Origin: CAZDUS01 sp964535015 | GTDB taxonomy: Bacteria; Verrucomicrobiota; Kiritimatiellia; CAIKKV01; CAITUY01 | DNA length: 26,385 nucleotides | Direction: 5' to 3' | NCBI GenBank assembly: GCA_964535015.1 | Contig: CAZHRU010000032.1 | Coordinates: 1-26,385 of the forward strand | In this document: positions 15,991 through 24,413 of the stretch, in pieces | Numbering within the stretch: position 1 is the stretch's first letter | Layout: the number at the start of each line of letters is the position of its first letter | The notes under the pieces: generated by a model | Told to the model about the DNA's origin: nothing | Seen by the model: the letters and a program-made list of their open reading frames with translations, nothing else | The model's database searches: none | Program-made: the position numbers and the translations under genes

Positions 15991-17204
15991 GGGATGAGGA
16001 CCCGGTCGCCGGGGTTCAGGCCGCTGAGAACTTCGAAGAAGGAGTCGTTGCCGACGCCGAGTTCCAGCGGGCGGGACTCGGCGTGGCGGATGGCGGGGAC
16101 CCGGCATGAGGGGTGCCCGTTCTCCCATTGGACGGCGCGGCGGGGCAGGAGTATGGCGTTGGGGCGGACGTGAGACTGGATGTTGATGGAGACGGACATG
16201 CCGGGGCGCAGACGCGGGTCGGTGTGTTGGAGGCGGAGTGTGACCCGGAAATACTTTTGCCAGGCGGGGTAGCCGGGGCGGGATTGGGCGGTGGCGCTGA
16301 CGTTATCCACGGTGGCCGCCAGTTGAAGGTCAGGATAGGCCAGCGGGGTGATGCGGGCGGGGGCGGCGGTGGTGATGCGGGCGAGGTCGGCTTCCGGGAT
16401 AAAGGTTTGAGCCACGAATTCACGGAGATCCGGGATACAGAGGAGCGGCTGGTTGGGGAAGACGGAGTCGCCCACGCGAACGGTGCGGTATTCGGTGCCG
16501 ATAGGGACGGGCAGGTGTACGGCGAGTCCGGCGGCGGGGGTACGGATGACGGCGTTCGACAGTTGGCGGCAGGCGGAATCGGACTGGCGCTGGGCGGCGT
16601 CGAGGGCGGCGCGGGCGCGGGCCAGGCGGGCGGGGTGCAGGTGGGTGATGGTCAGTTTGAGTTGGGAATCCAATTGATCGGCCTTGGCCCTGGCCACGGC
16701 GAGGCGGGATTCCTGTTGTTCCAGTTCGCGGCGGGAGAGGAGGTTTCGTTCCACAAGATCCCGGGTATCGGTCAAGGCTTGTTGCTCGGAGGCGGCCAGG
16801 GCGCGGGATTCGCCGAGGCGCGCCTCGATATCGGCGCGTTCGATGGGGATGTCGGCCTTCTCCAGGGCCTCCAGTTCCGCGCGGGATCGTGCGAGGTCGT
16901 TGTTCACCTTGACGAGTTCGTTTTCGACATCGGAACTGTCGAGGCGGAGCAGGGTGTCGCCCTCGTGGACCTCGGCGCCATCGGGAATGATTTCCACGAC
17001 GGTGGCGCGGCCTTGGAAGCGCGAGAAGATGGTTTCGGTGCGGCGTGCATCGAGGATGCCGGTGCAGGGGGTCCAGACCTCGAGGGGGCCCCGGGTGATG
17101 GTGGTTTCGCGGGGGGCGGGGGTGGAGGAGTCCGGGGTTGGCCGGCAGGAGGTGAGGGAGAGGGAGGCCGTGATGAGTGCGGTGGCGAGGAGGGAGTGGT
17201 TCAT
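15987..17204 (-). CDS. MacA/HlyD-type membrane fusion protein (periplasmic adaptor)
   Basis: A 405-residue adaptor. The signal peptide ends in LTSC (Cys20), so it is probably a lipoprotein adaptor. A split biotinyl-lipoyl domain is seen on both sides of the hairpin (VVEIIPDGAEVHEGDTLLRL, then IRTPAAGLAVHLPVPIGT). Residues about 95-215 form the long alpha-helical coiled-coil hairpin that docks on TolC, and the C-terminal half has the beta-barrel and membrane-proximal domains (LRPGMSVSINI, LPRRAVQWENG, VLSGLNPGDRVLIP). It overlaps the TolC-like gene before it and the ATPase after it by 4 bases each. It joins the inner-membrane transporter to the outer-membrane channel. Confidence 0.93.
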   Translation of the reverse strand: MNHSLLATALITASLSLTSCRPTPDSSTPAPRETTITRGPLEVWTPCTGILDARRTETIFSRFQGRATVVEIIPDGAEVHEGDTLLRLDSSDVENELVKVNNDLARSRAELEALEKADIPIERADIEARLGESRALAASEQQALTDTRDLVERNLLSRRELEQQESRLAVARAKADQLDSQLKLTITHLHPARLARARAALDAAQRQSDSACRQLSNAVIRTPAAGLAVHLPVPIGTEYRTVRVGDSVFPNQPLLCIPDLREFVAQTFIPEADLARITTAAPARITPLAYPDLQLAATVDNVSATAQSRPGYPAWQKYFRVTLRLQHTDPRLRPGMSVSINIQSHVRPNAILLPRRAVQWENGHPSCRVPAIRHAESRPLELGVGNDSFFEVLSGLNPGDRVLIP

Positions 17205-18670
17205 GGTGGCGGGTCCAGGGCGGTTGGTTTCAGTTCGTTCGGGCAGTCGGTGAGTGTTCCCATCAGGCGGAGCAGGTTGTAGCCGGAGACGCAGACGGAG
17301 GCGCGGGCGGCCAGGAGGGCGGATTCGGCGTCGATAAAGGCGGATTCGGCATCGGTTACGGAGAAGCTGTCGCCGCGTCCCATTTCGAACAAACGGCGGG
17401 CGAGTTCGGAGCGGGCTTCGGCGGCGGAGTAGTTGCGGCCGGCGATGGAGAGTTCGCTACGGGCCTGGCGATAGGCGGAGACGCCCTGTTGGACATCGCG
17501 GGCGATGGCGAGGGCGCGGATGCCGATGGATTCGCGGGCGGCGCGGACGTCCAGTTCCGAGACATCAACCCGGGTTCGGTCACGGCGGCGATTGAGGTCT
17601 ATTTGCCCGGCGAGACCGACGGACCACAGGTTGCGGTCCAAGTCCCTGGAGTCCTTGAACGAGACGGCCTCTCCGTACTGTTCATTGGCGGCGACCAGGG
17701 TGACATCGGGGAGGAGGCGGCGGCGGGTGAGTGTGGCGCCGCGTACGGCGGCGTGGTAGTCCTGGAGGGTCTGGGCGTAGTCGAGGCGGTTGCTCAAGGC
17801 GGACTGGACGGCGAGATCCATGGAGGGGATTTCGAGGTCGGGGAGGGGGGAAATGACGGGGAGGCAATCGGTTTCCGGCGGCAGGCCGAGGAGTTCGGCC
17901 AGATTACGGCGGGCGACGAAGAGGGCCTCGCGGTGATTATCCAGGCGGACTTCGGCCTGGCCCCGCTGGAGTTCCACGCGGAGGGTGTCGACGCGGGAGG
18001 CCCGGCCCTGTTGTTCGCGGGCGCGGGTGAGTTCAAGGAGCCGGTTGGCGCGGGCGAGCATGGCGTCATTGCAGGCAACCTGTTTTTCAAGGCGGACGAT
18101 GGATTCGAACTGGCGGGCCACGTCGACGATGAGGTCGGCCTTTTGAAGTTCCCAGCGGCGGCGTTCGGCGCGCCACTGTTCGCCGGCGGCGGTGAGGGGT
18201 TCCTCGTGGACGAGGCGGCCGAAGCGTTGAAAGAGGGGTTGGCGGACGTCGATTTTGACGGCCGAGCGCCAGGGTTCGTCGACGAAGGAGGGGTAGTGAT
18301 GGGCGTCGGCGTCGAGTCCGATCTCGGTGCCCCAGGCGAATTTGCGGTTGAGGCGCATGCCATAGCGGGAGTCGGTGTCGCCGTTAGCGGTGTTGACGGT
18401 GCCGTAGGGTGTGATGCCGACGGCGAAATCCTGGCGGGCGGCCTCGACGCCCAGTTTGCCGCGGGTGACGGCGAGGGCGCCGTGGGCAAGTTGGCGGTTG
18501 CGGGCAAGGGCGGCACTGATGGCGGCGTCGAGGGTGAAGGAGAGGGAGTTGGTTGGTCCCGCGGCGTCGAGGAGACTGGCGGGAAGGAGGAGGGCGAAAG
18601 CGAGGAGCCGGTGGATGAGGGGGGACCCCGGGGTTCGACCCGTGCACTTACTCGATTTGCTGTTTGCCAT
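17201..18670 (-). CDS. TolC-family outer-membrane efflux protein
   Basis: A 489-residue protein. The start is placed at 18670 because a signal peptide follows (hydrophobic core LLAFALLLPASLLDA); the same frame continues 164 codons upstream but only as an antiparallel-like shadow inside the glycosyltransferase gene. Two OEP repeats are visible: LDAAISAALARNRQLAHG opens the first and LDLAVQSALSNRLDYAQTLQ-like sequence the second, each followed by long helices. LAELLGLP occurs between them, and the second repeat ends in SVCVSGYNLLRLMGTL. It forms the trimeric channel of the tripartite exporter, directly upstream of adaptor, ATPase and permease. No strong ribosome-binding site is seen; 56 bases separate it from the glycosyltransferase gene. 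Confidence 0.9.
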   Translation of the reverse strand: MANSKSSKCTGRTPGSPLIHRLLAFALLLPASLLDAAGPTNSLSFTLDAAISAALARNRQLAHGALAVTRGKLGVEAARQDFAVGITPYGTVNTANGDTDSRYGMRLNRKFAWGTEIGLDADAHHYPSFVDEPWRSAVKIDVRQPLFQRFGRLVHEEPLTAAGEQWRAERRRWELQKADLIVDVARQFESIVRLEKQVACNDAMLARANRLLELTRAREQQGRASRVDTLRVELQRGQAEVRLDNHREALFVARRNLAELLGLPPETDCLPVISPLPDLEIPSMDLAVQSALSNRLDYAQTLQDYHAAVRGATLTRRRLLPDVTLVAANEQYGEAVSFKDSRDLDRNLWSVGLAGQIDLNRRRDRTRVDVSELDVRAARESIGIRALAIARDVQQGVSAYRQARSELSIAGRNYSAAEARSELARRLFEMGRGDSFSVTDAESAFIDAESALLAARASVCVSGYNLLRLMGTLTDCPNELKPTALDPPP

Positions 18671-18726
18671 GCCGCCAACGGCGTCGCAGGAGCTCCGCCC
18701 TCCAAAATGTATTTTAGCCTGGGAAC

Positions 18727-19536
18727 CTACTGGAAGCCCTGCTTCATGGATGAGCGGTCGGGCAATTCCTTGAAATAGGCCTTGTGTTTCAGGCAGAGTT
18801 CCCACTGTTTGGCGTACTTCAGGAAGGCGCCGTAGGAGGCCATGAGGGCGATGGCGAGGCCGTGGCGTCCGTCGAGGAAGCCGGCGCGGAGGATGTAGCC
18901 CTTGATGAAGCGGAAGATGGGATGCAGGAGCATATCGGTCCAGTGGAACTTGCAGCCCTGGACGAAACGTTGTTGGGCGGTGATGGTGGAGAAGCGGTTC
19001 AGGGTGTTGATGTGATCGGCGAGGTCGTCGTAGGTGTAGTGCCAGATGGGGTGGGTGAGGCGTTTGACGGGGCCGCGCACGACGACTTTGTCGTGGGGTT
19101 CCTGACCTTCGGTGCGGCCGAGTTCCTTGCGGAAGAGGCGCAATTTGCAGTCCGGGTACCATTCGCCGTGGCGGATCCAGCGTCCGAGGTAGTAGACCTG
19201 GCGGGGGAATTCGTAGCCGACGTACTTGCCGGAGGGATTATCCAACTCGTGGAGGATTTCATCGCGCAGGGCGGGGGAGACTTCCTCGTCGGAGTCCATG
19301 AACAGGAGCCAGGGATGGGAGGCGAATCCTCGGACCGTATTACGCTGGCCCACGTAGCCGAGCCATTGGCGCTGAAAGAAGCGGTCGGTATATTTCCGGC
19401 AGAGTTCGGGGGTGCGGTCGGTGCTGAAACTGTCCAGCACGACGATTTCATCGCACCAGGTCAGGCTGGCCAGGCACCGTTCGATTTTGGCTTCTTCGTT
19501 AAAACAGAGCACACAGGCTGAGATTTTTTCGCGCAT
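18727..19536 (-). CDS. family 2 glycosyltransferase, WaaE-like
   Basis: A 269-residue GT-A enzyme. The N-terminus ISACVLCFNEEAKIERCL is the nucleotide-sugar-binding strand. WCDEIVVLDSFSTDRT follows, and the metal-binding motif is DSD (81-83) in LLFMDSDEEVSPAL. The mid-region YYLGRWIRHGEWYPDCKLRL and the C-terminal helix-rich tail match the WaaE/KdtX-like group, which adds a sugar to inner-core LPS or similar envelope glycans on the cytosolic face. The start at 19536 follows the stop of the FHA gene by 17 bases with GGGAAAG before it; a longer version would overlap that gene. Its place between the FHA protein and the exporter suggests that the operon may handle a glycosylated product, which is an inference. 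Confidence 0.88.
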   Translation of the reverse strand: MREKISACVLCFNEEAKIERCLASLTWCDEIVVLDSFSTDRTPELCRKYTDRFFQRQWLGYVGQRNTVRGFASHPWLLFMDSDEEVSPALRDEILHELDNPSGKYVGYEFPRQVYYLGRWIRHGEWYPDCKLRLFRKELGRTEGQEPHDKVVVRGPVKRLTHPIWHYTYDDLADHINTLNRFSTITAQQRFVQGCKFHWTDMLLHPIFRFIKGYILRAGFLDGRHGLAIALMASYGAFLKYAKQWELCLKHKAYFKELPDRSSMKQGFQ

Positions 19537-19553
19537 GGTGTTCTTTCCCGGGG

Positions 19554-21044
19554 TCACGGCGAGCGGGACCCCGGCGGGGCCATCTGGACATCGGCGGGCA
19601 GGTCCTTGGGTTGCATCCACTCATCCTGCAAGGCGCCGTAATAATGAACCCGCACGAGGCAACCGTAGAATTGTTTTGTCCGCGGAGATCCGGCGGGGAT
19701 TCCGTAGGAGGCGGTGAGGGTCTTACGTGTTCCGCTGGGCCAGAGGCCCTGGAGGGGGGGTGGCGGGGTGACTGAGGCGGTGCTGGGGTGAATGAGGCCG
19801 GTGGCGGGATTGCGGTCGTAGAAGCGGACTTCCACGCGGACGGCGGAGGCATCGATTGAATGTTCCTGGCCGGCGGGATCGAGGCCGATGGAGAGGATGC
19901 GCAGTTCCTGCTGGCCGGCGGTTTCGGGGAACTTGTTGAGTTCAGCAGAGGCGATCTTGATCTGGCCGGCGAACGGGAAGACGAAGTGTTCGCGGGCGCT
20001 GGCGAGTTTGGTCAGTTCGGCGCGGGCCTTATCGGCGACGGGGGAGTCGGGGGCGCGTCTGACGAGTTCGCTCAACTGGGCCATGGCCGGATCCAGTCGG
20101 CCGCGTTCGGTCTGGAGGCGGGCGCGTTCGAGGTAGGCGTCGACGAAGTCGGGGTTGACGCGCTGGATGCCGGCGAGGACCTGGTCGGCCTCCTCCGGGG
20201 AGGAGTTGGTGGCGGTTTCGGTCATCAGGTCGCGGACGCGGGACTGCAGGAGTTCATTGGCGGCGGACTCGATTTCCCTCCTGGCCCTGTCCATTTCGGC
20301 GGTGGCGGAATTGGTGCGCGAGGCGGCCATGATGGCTTCGGCGACGGCAAGGTCGCTGGTGCTGGCCAGGGAGGGTTTGATGACGGAGCCGGGATCGGGT
20401 TCGACGAGGGGGGCGGGCACCAGTGATGGCGGAGGCGTCGAGGTGATGGAGGTGACGGCCTGTTGGTTGCTGGAGGATTGAGGCAGGGCATTTGAGGTGG
20501 AGGGGGTGGTGGATGGGGTCGGGACGGGAGTGATTGAGGGGCGAGGCGTCGTGGTGGTGTTGGTGGTGGCGGGTTTGACACGGGGCGGGGCATGTTTGAC
20601 GCGGACGGGGGAGCGTACCGGGGAGTCCGACGGGGTTAGTTGCTGACAGCGCCGGGCGATGAAGGTCAGAACGATCAGGGCGATGGTTACGCCGGCGATA
20701 CGTTTCCAGAGTCGGCGTTTGGCGGTTTGGACTTCGCCGAGGACTTCGGCCTGGACATAGGCCTGGACGAGGAACCGAGTGCGACCGACTTCCACTACAT
20801 CGCCATGCTTGAGGAGGGTTTCGCGGGTTTCGTGGTTATTGACGAGGACCCGGTTCATCGAGCCGAGGTCGCGGATGGAGAGTCCCTCATCAGTGTGGGT
20901 GATTTCGGCGTGCAAGGAGGCGATTTCGGGATCGTTGAAGAGAATCTCGCAGGCGGGGTCGCGCCCGATACGCATGGGGTTGGGAGAGACGGTGATGCGT
21001 TCGCCGTGGCGCTCTCCGTTTAAGATGACGAGTCTGAAGATCAT
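19554..21044 (-). CDS. FHA-domain single-pass membrane protein with periplasmic TPR-like region
   Basis: A 496-residue protein. Residues about 4-96 form a cytosolic FHA domain (GRD at 27-29, RVLVNN around 65-70, GDVVEVGRTRFLV at the end), which normally binds phosphothreonine. The position of the usual Ser in the SxxH motif appears to be Ala42, with His45 kept. Residues about 115-131 form a membrane helix (AGVTIALIVLTFIARR). A Pro/Thr/Ser-rich linker follows, then a helical TPR-like stretch (VDAYLERARLQTERGRLDPA) and a beta-rich C-terminal domain of unknown type. The ATG at 21044 is preferred to a TTG 12 bases upstream. It is the first gene of the run to the exporter, so it may link phospho-signalling to that system. 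Confidence 0.8.
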   Translation of the reverse strand: MIFRLVILNGERHGERITVSPNPMRIGRDPACEILFNDPEIASLHAEITHTDEGLSIRDLGSMNRVLVNNHETRETLLKHGDVVEVGRTRFLVQAYVQAEVLGEVQTAKRRLWKRIAGVTIALIVLTFIARRCQQLTPSDSPVRSPVRVKHAPPRVKPATTNTTTTPRPSITPVPTPSTTPSTSNALPQSSSNQQAVTSITSTPPPSLVPAPLVEPDPGSVIKPSLASTSDLAVAEAIMAASRTNSATAEMDRARREIESAANELLQSRVRDLMTETATNSSPEEADQVLAGIQRVNPDFVDAYLERARLQTERGRLDPAMAQLSELVRRAPDSPVADKARAELTKLASAREHFVFPFAGQIKIASAELNKFPETAGQQELRILSIGLDPAGQEHSIDASAVRVEVRFYDRNPATGLIHPSTASVTPPPPLQGLWPSGTRKTLTASYGIPAGSPRTKQFYGCLVRVHYYGALQDEWMQPKDLPADVQMAPPGSRSP

Positions 21045-21145
21045 AGCCGGCGGCAATACTACACAAGGGGGTTAGCGTGAGGAAGAAAGAAAATGGGTCA
21101 AAAGAAGGTGGCAGAGTTTTGGAAACGGGGTAAGATGCGGGCATC
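21045..21145. promoter_or_regulatory. divergent intergenic region between the FHA operon and the nucleoside kinase
   Basis: These 101 bases must hold the start signals of both divergent genes. On the plus strand TAAGAT (21131-21136) lies nine bases before the kinase ATG; on the minus strand TAGTAT lies eleven bases before the FHA ATG. Neither has a clear -35. No good ribosome-binding site is visible on either side, so leaders would be very short. Confidence 0.3.
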
Positions 21146-22828
21146 ATGAAAACATCAGTGGAACGTATTCGGTTGTCGTTTGACGGTGGTCGTGTGGTGG
21201 AGTGTCAGCCCCGCACCGCCATCCGGGATCTGGTGCCCGCGGTGACGAACGGGGAGAAGCGGGTTTACCTGGCCGCCCTGATCAACAATGACATTGCCTC
21301 GCTGGGGTATCCCGTGGAGCACGACAGTGAAATCCGCCTGCTGACCATGGAGGATCCCGAAGGGCGCCCGGTTTTTCAGAGGTCCATGGCGTTCCTGTTG
21401 GGCAAGGCGGTGCGGGATCTCTATCCGGAGGCGGAATGTTCGGTGGATTATGCGGTGGGCAACGGACTGTATTGCACGTTTGAGGGGCATAGGGGGGATG
21501 GGAACGGCGGGATCACGGCGGCACAGGTGGCGGCCATCCGGGATCGCATGCTGGCGCTGGTGGAGGCCAATCTGCCGATTGAGCGGAAGAAGATTTCGTT
21601 TGCGGAAGTTACCCGGCGTTTGACGGCGGCCGGCCAGACCGACAAGTTGAACTTGTTGCGGTTCCGGAATCCGCCCCGGGTGGTGATTCATGAATGCGAC
21701 GGGTTTTATGATCTGGCGCAGGGGCCCCTGGCACCTTCCACCGGCGGGCTGGACTGCTTCGAGTTGATCCACTATCCGCCGGGTTTTGTACTGCAACTGC
21801 CGGCGGCGGGTGAGACCTGTGTGGCGCCGTTCAAGGATCAGCCGCATTTGTTCAGCATCTTCCGGCAGCACAAGGAGTGGGGGCGGACCATGGGGGTGAC
21901 GACGGCCGGGCGCCTGAACGAGATCATCGTTGACGGCAATATCGGTGATTTCGTCAAGGTGGCCGAGGCGTTGCATGAGAAGAACGTGGTGCGGATTGCC
22001 GACGAGATCCACCGGCGGCGGGACCGGGCGCGGATTGTATTGGTGGCGGGACCTTCCTCGGCCGGCAAGACGACCTTCTCCAAACGGTTGGGGGTGCAGT
22101 TGCGGGTCAACGGATTGCATATCTCCATGATTTCGTTGGACAATTACTTCTTTGGCATGGATCGCACGCCCAAGGAGGCAGATGGCAAGCCGGACTTCGA
22201 GCATATCAATGCCATTGACCGGGAGTTGTTCGAGGGGCACATGCGGCAGATCATTGACGGGCGGGAGGTTGAGTTACCGGAGTTTGATTTTGAGACCAAG
22301 CAGAGGGTCTACCGGGGACAGCGCGTCAAGTTGGGGCGGAACAGTGTCCTGATCATTGAGGGGATTCACGGGTTGAATCCCGGGTTGGCGCCGATGGTTC
22401 CGGTGGAGGCGCAGTTCCGGATTTATGTCAGCGCGCTGACGCAACTCAGTGTGGACGCCAACAACCGGATTTCGACCACGGACAACCGGTTGCTGAGGCG
22501 GCTGGTGCGGGACCACAAGTATCGCGGGCATTCGGCATCGAAGACGATGAAGATGTGGCCTTCGGTGCGGCGGGGCGAGGAGCGGTGGATCTTTCCGTTC
22601 CAGGACCAGGCGGACGCCACGTTCAATTCGGCGTTGGACTACGAGATAGCGGTATTGAAGCCGTTGGCCGAGCCGTTGTTGTTGGAGGTGACGCCCTTTG
22701 AGCGGGAATATGCCGAGGCGCGGCGGTTGACGGGGTTTCTGCAGAACTTCATCGGGATGGCTGACCGCGAGGTGCCGAACACCTCGATGTTGCGTGAGTA
22801 TATTGGGCGGAGCAGTTTCCGGTATTGA
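21146..22828 (+). CDS. nucleoside kinase (TGS / ThrRS-editing-like / uridine kinase domains)
   Basis: A 560-residue protein with the three-part layout of large nucleoside kinases. The N-terminal TGS-like domain (about 1-68) has IRDLVPAV and LINNDIASL. A threonyl-tRNA-synthetase second-additional-like domain (about 70-240) contains LLGKAVRDLYPEAECSV. The C-terminal phosphoribulokinase/uridine-kinase domain has Walker A GPSSAGKT (302-309), ISLDNYFFGMDRTP as the substrate loop and IIEGIHGLNP. Family knowledge: it phosphorylates nucleosides such as uridine or cytidine with ATP or GTP in the cytosol. It is close to the usual length for this family (about 550). It is the only plus-strand gene of the high-GC part apart from the right-end gene. 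Nucleoside specificity cannot be settled from sequence. Confidence 0.92.
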   Translation: MKTSVERIRLSFDGGRVVECQPRTAIRDLVPAVTNGEKRVYLAALINNDIASLGYPVEHDSEIRLLTMEDPEGRPVFQRSMAFLLGKAVRDLYPEAECSVDYAVGNGLYCTFEGHRGDGNGGITAAQVAAIRDRMLALVEANLPIERKKISFAEVTRRLTAAGQTDKLNLLRFRNPPRVVIHECDGFYDLAQGPLAPSTGGLDCFELIHYPPGFVLQLPAAGETCVAPFKDQPHLFSIFRQHKEWGRTMGVTTAGRLNEIIVDGNIGDFVKVAEALHEKNVVRIADEIHRRRDRARIVLVAGPSSAGKTTFSKRLGVQLRVNGLHISMISLDNYFFGMDRTPKEADGKPDFEHINAIDRELFEGHMRQIIDGREVELPEFDFETKQRVYRGQRVKLGRNSVLIIEGIHGLNPGLAPMVPVEAQFRIYVSALTQLSVDANNRISTTDNRLLRRLVRDHKYRGHSASKTMKMWPSVRRGEERWIFPFQDQADATFNSALDYEIAVLKPLAEPLLLEVTPFEREYAEARRLTGFLQNFIGMADREVPNTSMLREYIGRSSFRY

Positions 22829-22929
22829 ATGCGGAGTTCCTGAAGTGAATACGTTCTTCGCGGTAGACGTTGATAGTCGTTAACCTCAGGAATTGCAATG
22901 TCTTGCAGATAGAACGTTCGCCATGTGAA

Positions 22930-23055
22930 ATGAAGGCTACCAAGGCAAATCTCTGGATCGCTGTGGCGATAGTCGCCGGCCTCTGTGTCGCAATTCGCTT
23001 CACCAGCCCCGTAGATGACCACATTCGGTATGCCGCTGGATTCGGATATGACTAA
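22930..23055 (+). CDS. possible 41-residue membrane microprotein
   Basis: From an ATG at 22930 the frame encodes MKATKANLWIAVAIVAGLCV and about 20 further residues ending in AGFGYD. The first half is Lys-rich then hydrophobic, as in a single membrane helix or signal anchor. No clear ribosome-binding site precedes it and no relative is recognised. It could be a real small membrane protein, the stump of a truncated exported protein, or chance. Confidence 0.25.
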   Translation: MKATKANLWIAVAIVAGLCVAIRFTSPVDDHIRYAAGFGYD

Positions 23056-23075
23056 AGAGTCGCCAGTCAAGCGTT

Positions 23076-23114
23076 CTCCCTGTTCGCCATCCGCGACTGG
23101 TGGCGAACAGGGAG
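23076..23114 (+). terminator. 14-bp perfect hairpin
   Basis: Arms 23076-23089 and 23101-23114 are exact reverse complements (core CCCTGTTCGCCA/TGGCGAACAGGG) around an 11-base loop. There is no T-run on either strand, so it may be a factor-dependent terminator, a protein-binding palindrome or an element end rather than an intrinsic terminator. It sits 52 bases before the glycosidase-like start. Confidence 0.4.
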
Positions 23115-23166
23115 GGTGCTGACTGTATTCGCATGCAATACTGACCGTCTTGTTGGGGAGGAGAAT

Positions 23167-24348
23167 ATGAGTGAGCCCAAAGACAAACTTACGGAGGCGA
23201 TCGCTTGGTTGGAATCGGAAGCCGATCGGATTATTCGAGCATCTGAGCGCGAAATGAAAGATGGAACGGCGGCGTTCCCCCCGCAGGTGGGAATCGGCTA
23301 TGAGGCATTCTGGCTGAGGGACTACGAGTATGCGCTGGAAGGATCAATCGCTTCCTTTTCCGAGAAGGAATTGACTGACGCTTGTCGCCTTTTCGTGCGG
23401 AGTATGAACGCGGATGGTGCGGGCGTCGATTGTGTGAAATACGACGGGACCCCAATCTACAAGCCCGGATATGGTTCCATGGGCGAGAATCCCGTAGCCG
23501 ACGGCAGCCAGTTCACTGTGGGGGTGGCCTTTCATACATATCGAAAGACCCAAGACGCAACACTTCTGGGCGAAATGCTGACGCCTCTCGTCAAGACAAT
23601 GGGTGCGGTGCCCCGTAACGCCGCAACCGGACTGGTCCACATCGATCCCAAACGGACTTGGGACCGATGCCCCTATGGCTTCACCGATACCATTCGCAAG
23701 CAAGGCGACGAACTATTCTGCTCTCTGCTCTATGTGCAGGCTTGTCGTCAACTATCGGACTTGTTGTATGCGGGACAGAGGAAGGACGAGGCCTGCAAAT
23801 GGCAGGAAGAAGCGAGTCGTGTCTCCGCGAGTATCCGAGAAGTCCTCTGGGATGCCGACGCCGGACTGTTTCGCGCGGCGACCGTCAAATGTCGGGAGCA
23901 CGACATCTGGGGGTCAGCGTTTGCCGTCTTTTTGAATGTTGCGGATAAGGGCCAATCACAGGCCATAGCGCGCTATTTCAAGGCTCACTATGACCAGCTC
24001 GTCCAGCAAGGCCAGATTCGGCATCTGCCTGGAGGGGTCTATTGGGAGCACGGTTGTGAACGCGACCAATACCAGAACGGAGCCTACTGGGCCACTCCGG
24101 TGGGGTGGTTTGTCTACACCGTCGATCTTGCTGACCCGATGCTGGCTGACCGGACCGTCTTGGACATGGTGAACCATTTCAAGAAACACGGTGCGTGCGA
24201 ATGGATCATCGGTGAGCGGCGGCAGTTGCCGAACTACTTGGCGAGCGCCGCACTGCCGTTGGACGGAATCCGAGCAATGCTTGAACGCAGGAAGAAGAAA
24301 CAACACCGCAACAATCCCAGCAAGGCGGATGCAGGCGAGTCGCAGTAG
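23167..24348 (+). CDS. six-hairpin (alpha/alpha toroid) glycoside hydrolase-like protein
   Basis: A 393-residue protein without a signal peptide, so probably cytosolic. The ATG at 23167 is chosen for the strong GGGGAGGAG just upstream; a frame extension to 23116 adds no protein-like sequence. FWLRDYEYAL (48-57) resembles the substrate-binding WxRD motif of amylo-glucosidase/trehalase-type toroids. DGSQFTVGVAFHTY, HDIWGSAFAVFL and PGGVYWEHGCERDQYQNGAYW (the last split across about 288-308) follow the helical-hairpin pattern with candidate acidic residues. The exact GH family is not clear, and only the fold-level call is safe. The C-terminus is Lys/Arg/Asn-rich. It lies in the low-GC island, apart from any recognised sugar operon. 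Confidence 0.7.
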   Translation: MSEPKDKLTEAIAWLESEADRIIRASEREMKDGTAAFPPQVGIGYEAFWLRDYEYALEGSIASFSEKELTDACRLFVRSMNADGAGVDCVKYDGTPIYKPGYGSMGENPVADGSQFTVGVAFHTYRKTQDATLLGEMLTPLVKTMGAVPRNAATGLVHIDPKRTWDRCPYGFTDTIRKQGDELFCSLLYVQACRQLSDLLYAGQRKDEACKWQEEASRVSASIREVLWDADAGLFRAATVKCREHDIWGSAFAVFLNVADKGQSQAIARYFKAHYDQLVQQGQIRHLPGGVYWEHGCERDQYQNGAYWATPVGWFVYTVDLADPMLADRTVLDMVNHFKKHGACEWIIGERRQLPNYLASAALPLDGIRAMLERRKKKQHRNNPSKADAGESQ

Positions 24349-24413
24349 TGTCGCGCCTGATTCGCAAGGTTGGGGAAGACAATGAACGAGAACCGACGAA
24401 TCAGGTGCAAAAG

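Larger units (their letters stand above)
22829..23166. other. 338-base junction region at the left end of the low-GC island
   Basis: Base composition drops from strongly G-rich to balanced just after the kinase stop codon. The stretch holds one small possible membrane ORF (22930-23055), a strong hairpin (23076-23114), and a widely spaced 7-bp inverted repeat (TTCCTGA at 22837 and TCAGGAA at 22886). No recognisable transposase, integrase or tRNA attachment site was seen. Confidence 0.5.

Noticed and set aside
17177..18778. 533-residue plus-strand frame rich in Gly, Glu and Ala
   Set aside because: Antisense of the TolC-like gene, which has a clear family match and operon overlaps.
18671..19162. 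164-codon upstream extension of the TolC-like frame
   Set aside because: It lies inside the glycosyltransferase gene on the same strand, is Pro/Arg/His-rich, and the signal peptide begins at 18670.
22639..23070. 143-residue minus-strand frame over the kinase end and island junction
   Set aside because: It overlaps the conserved C-terminus of the kinase, has no ribosome-binding site and shows no family motif.
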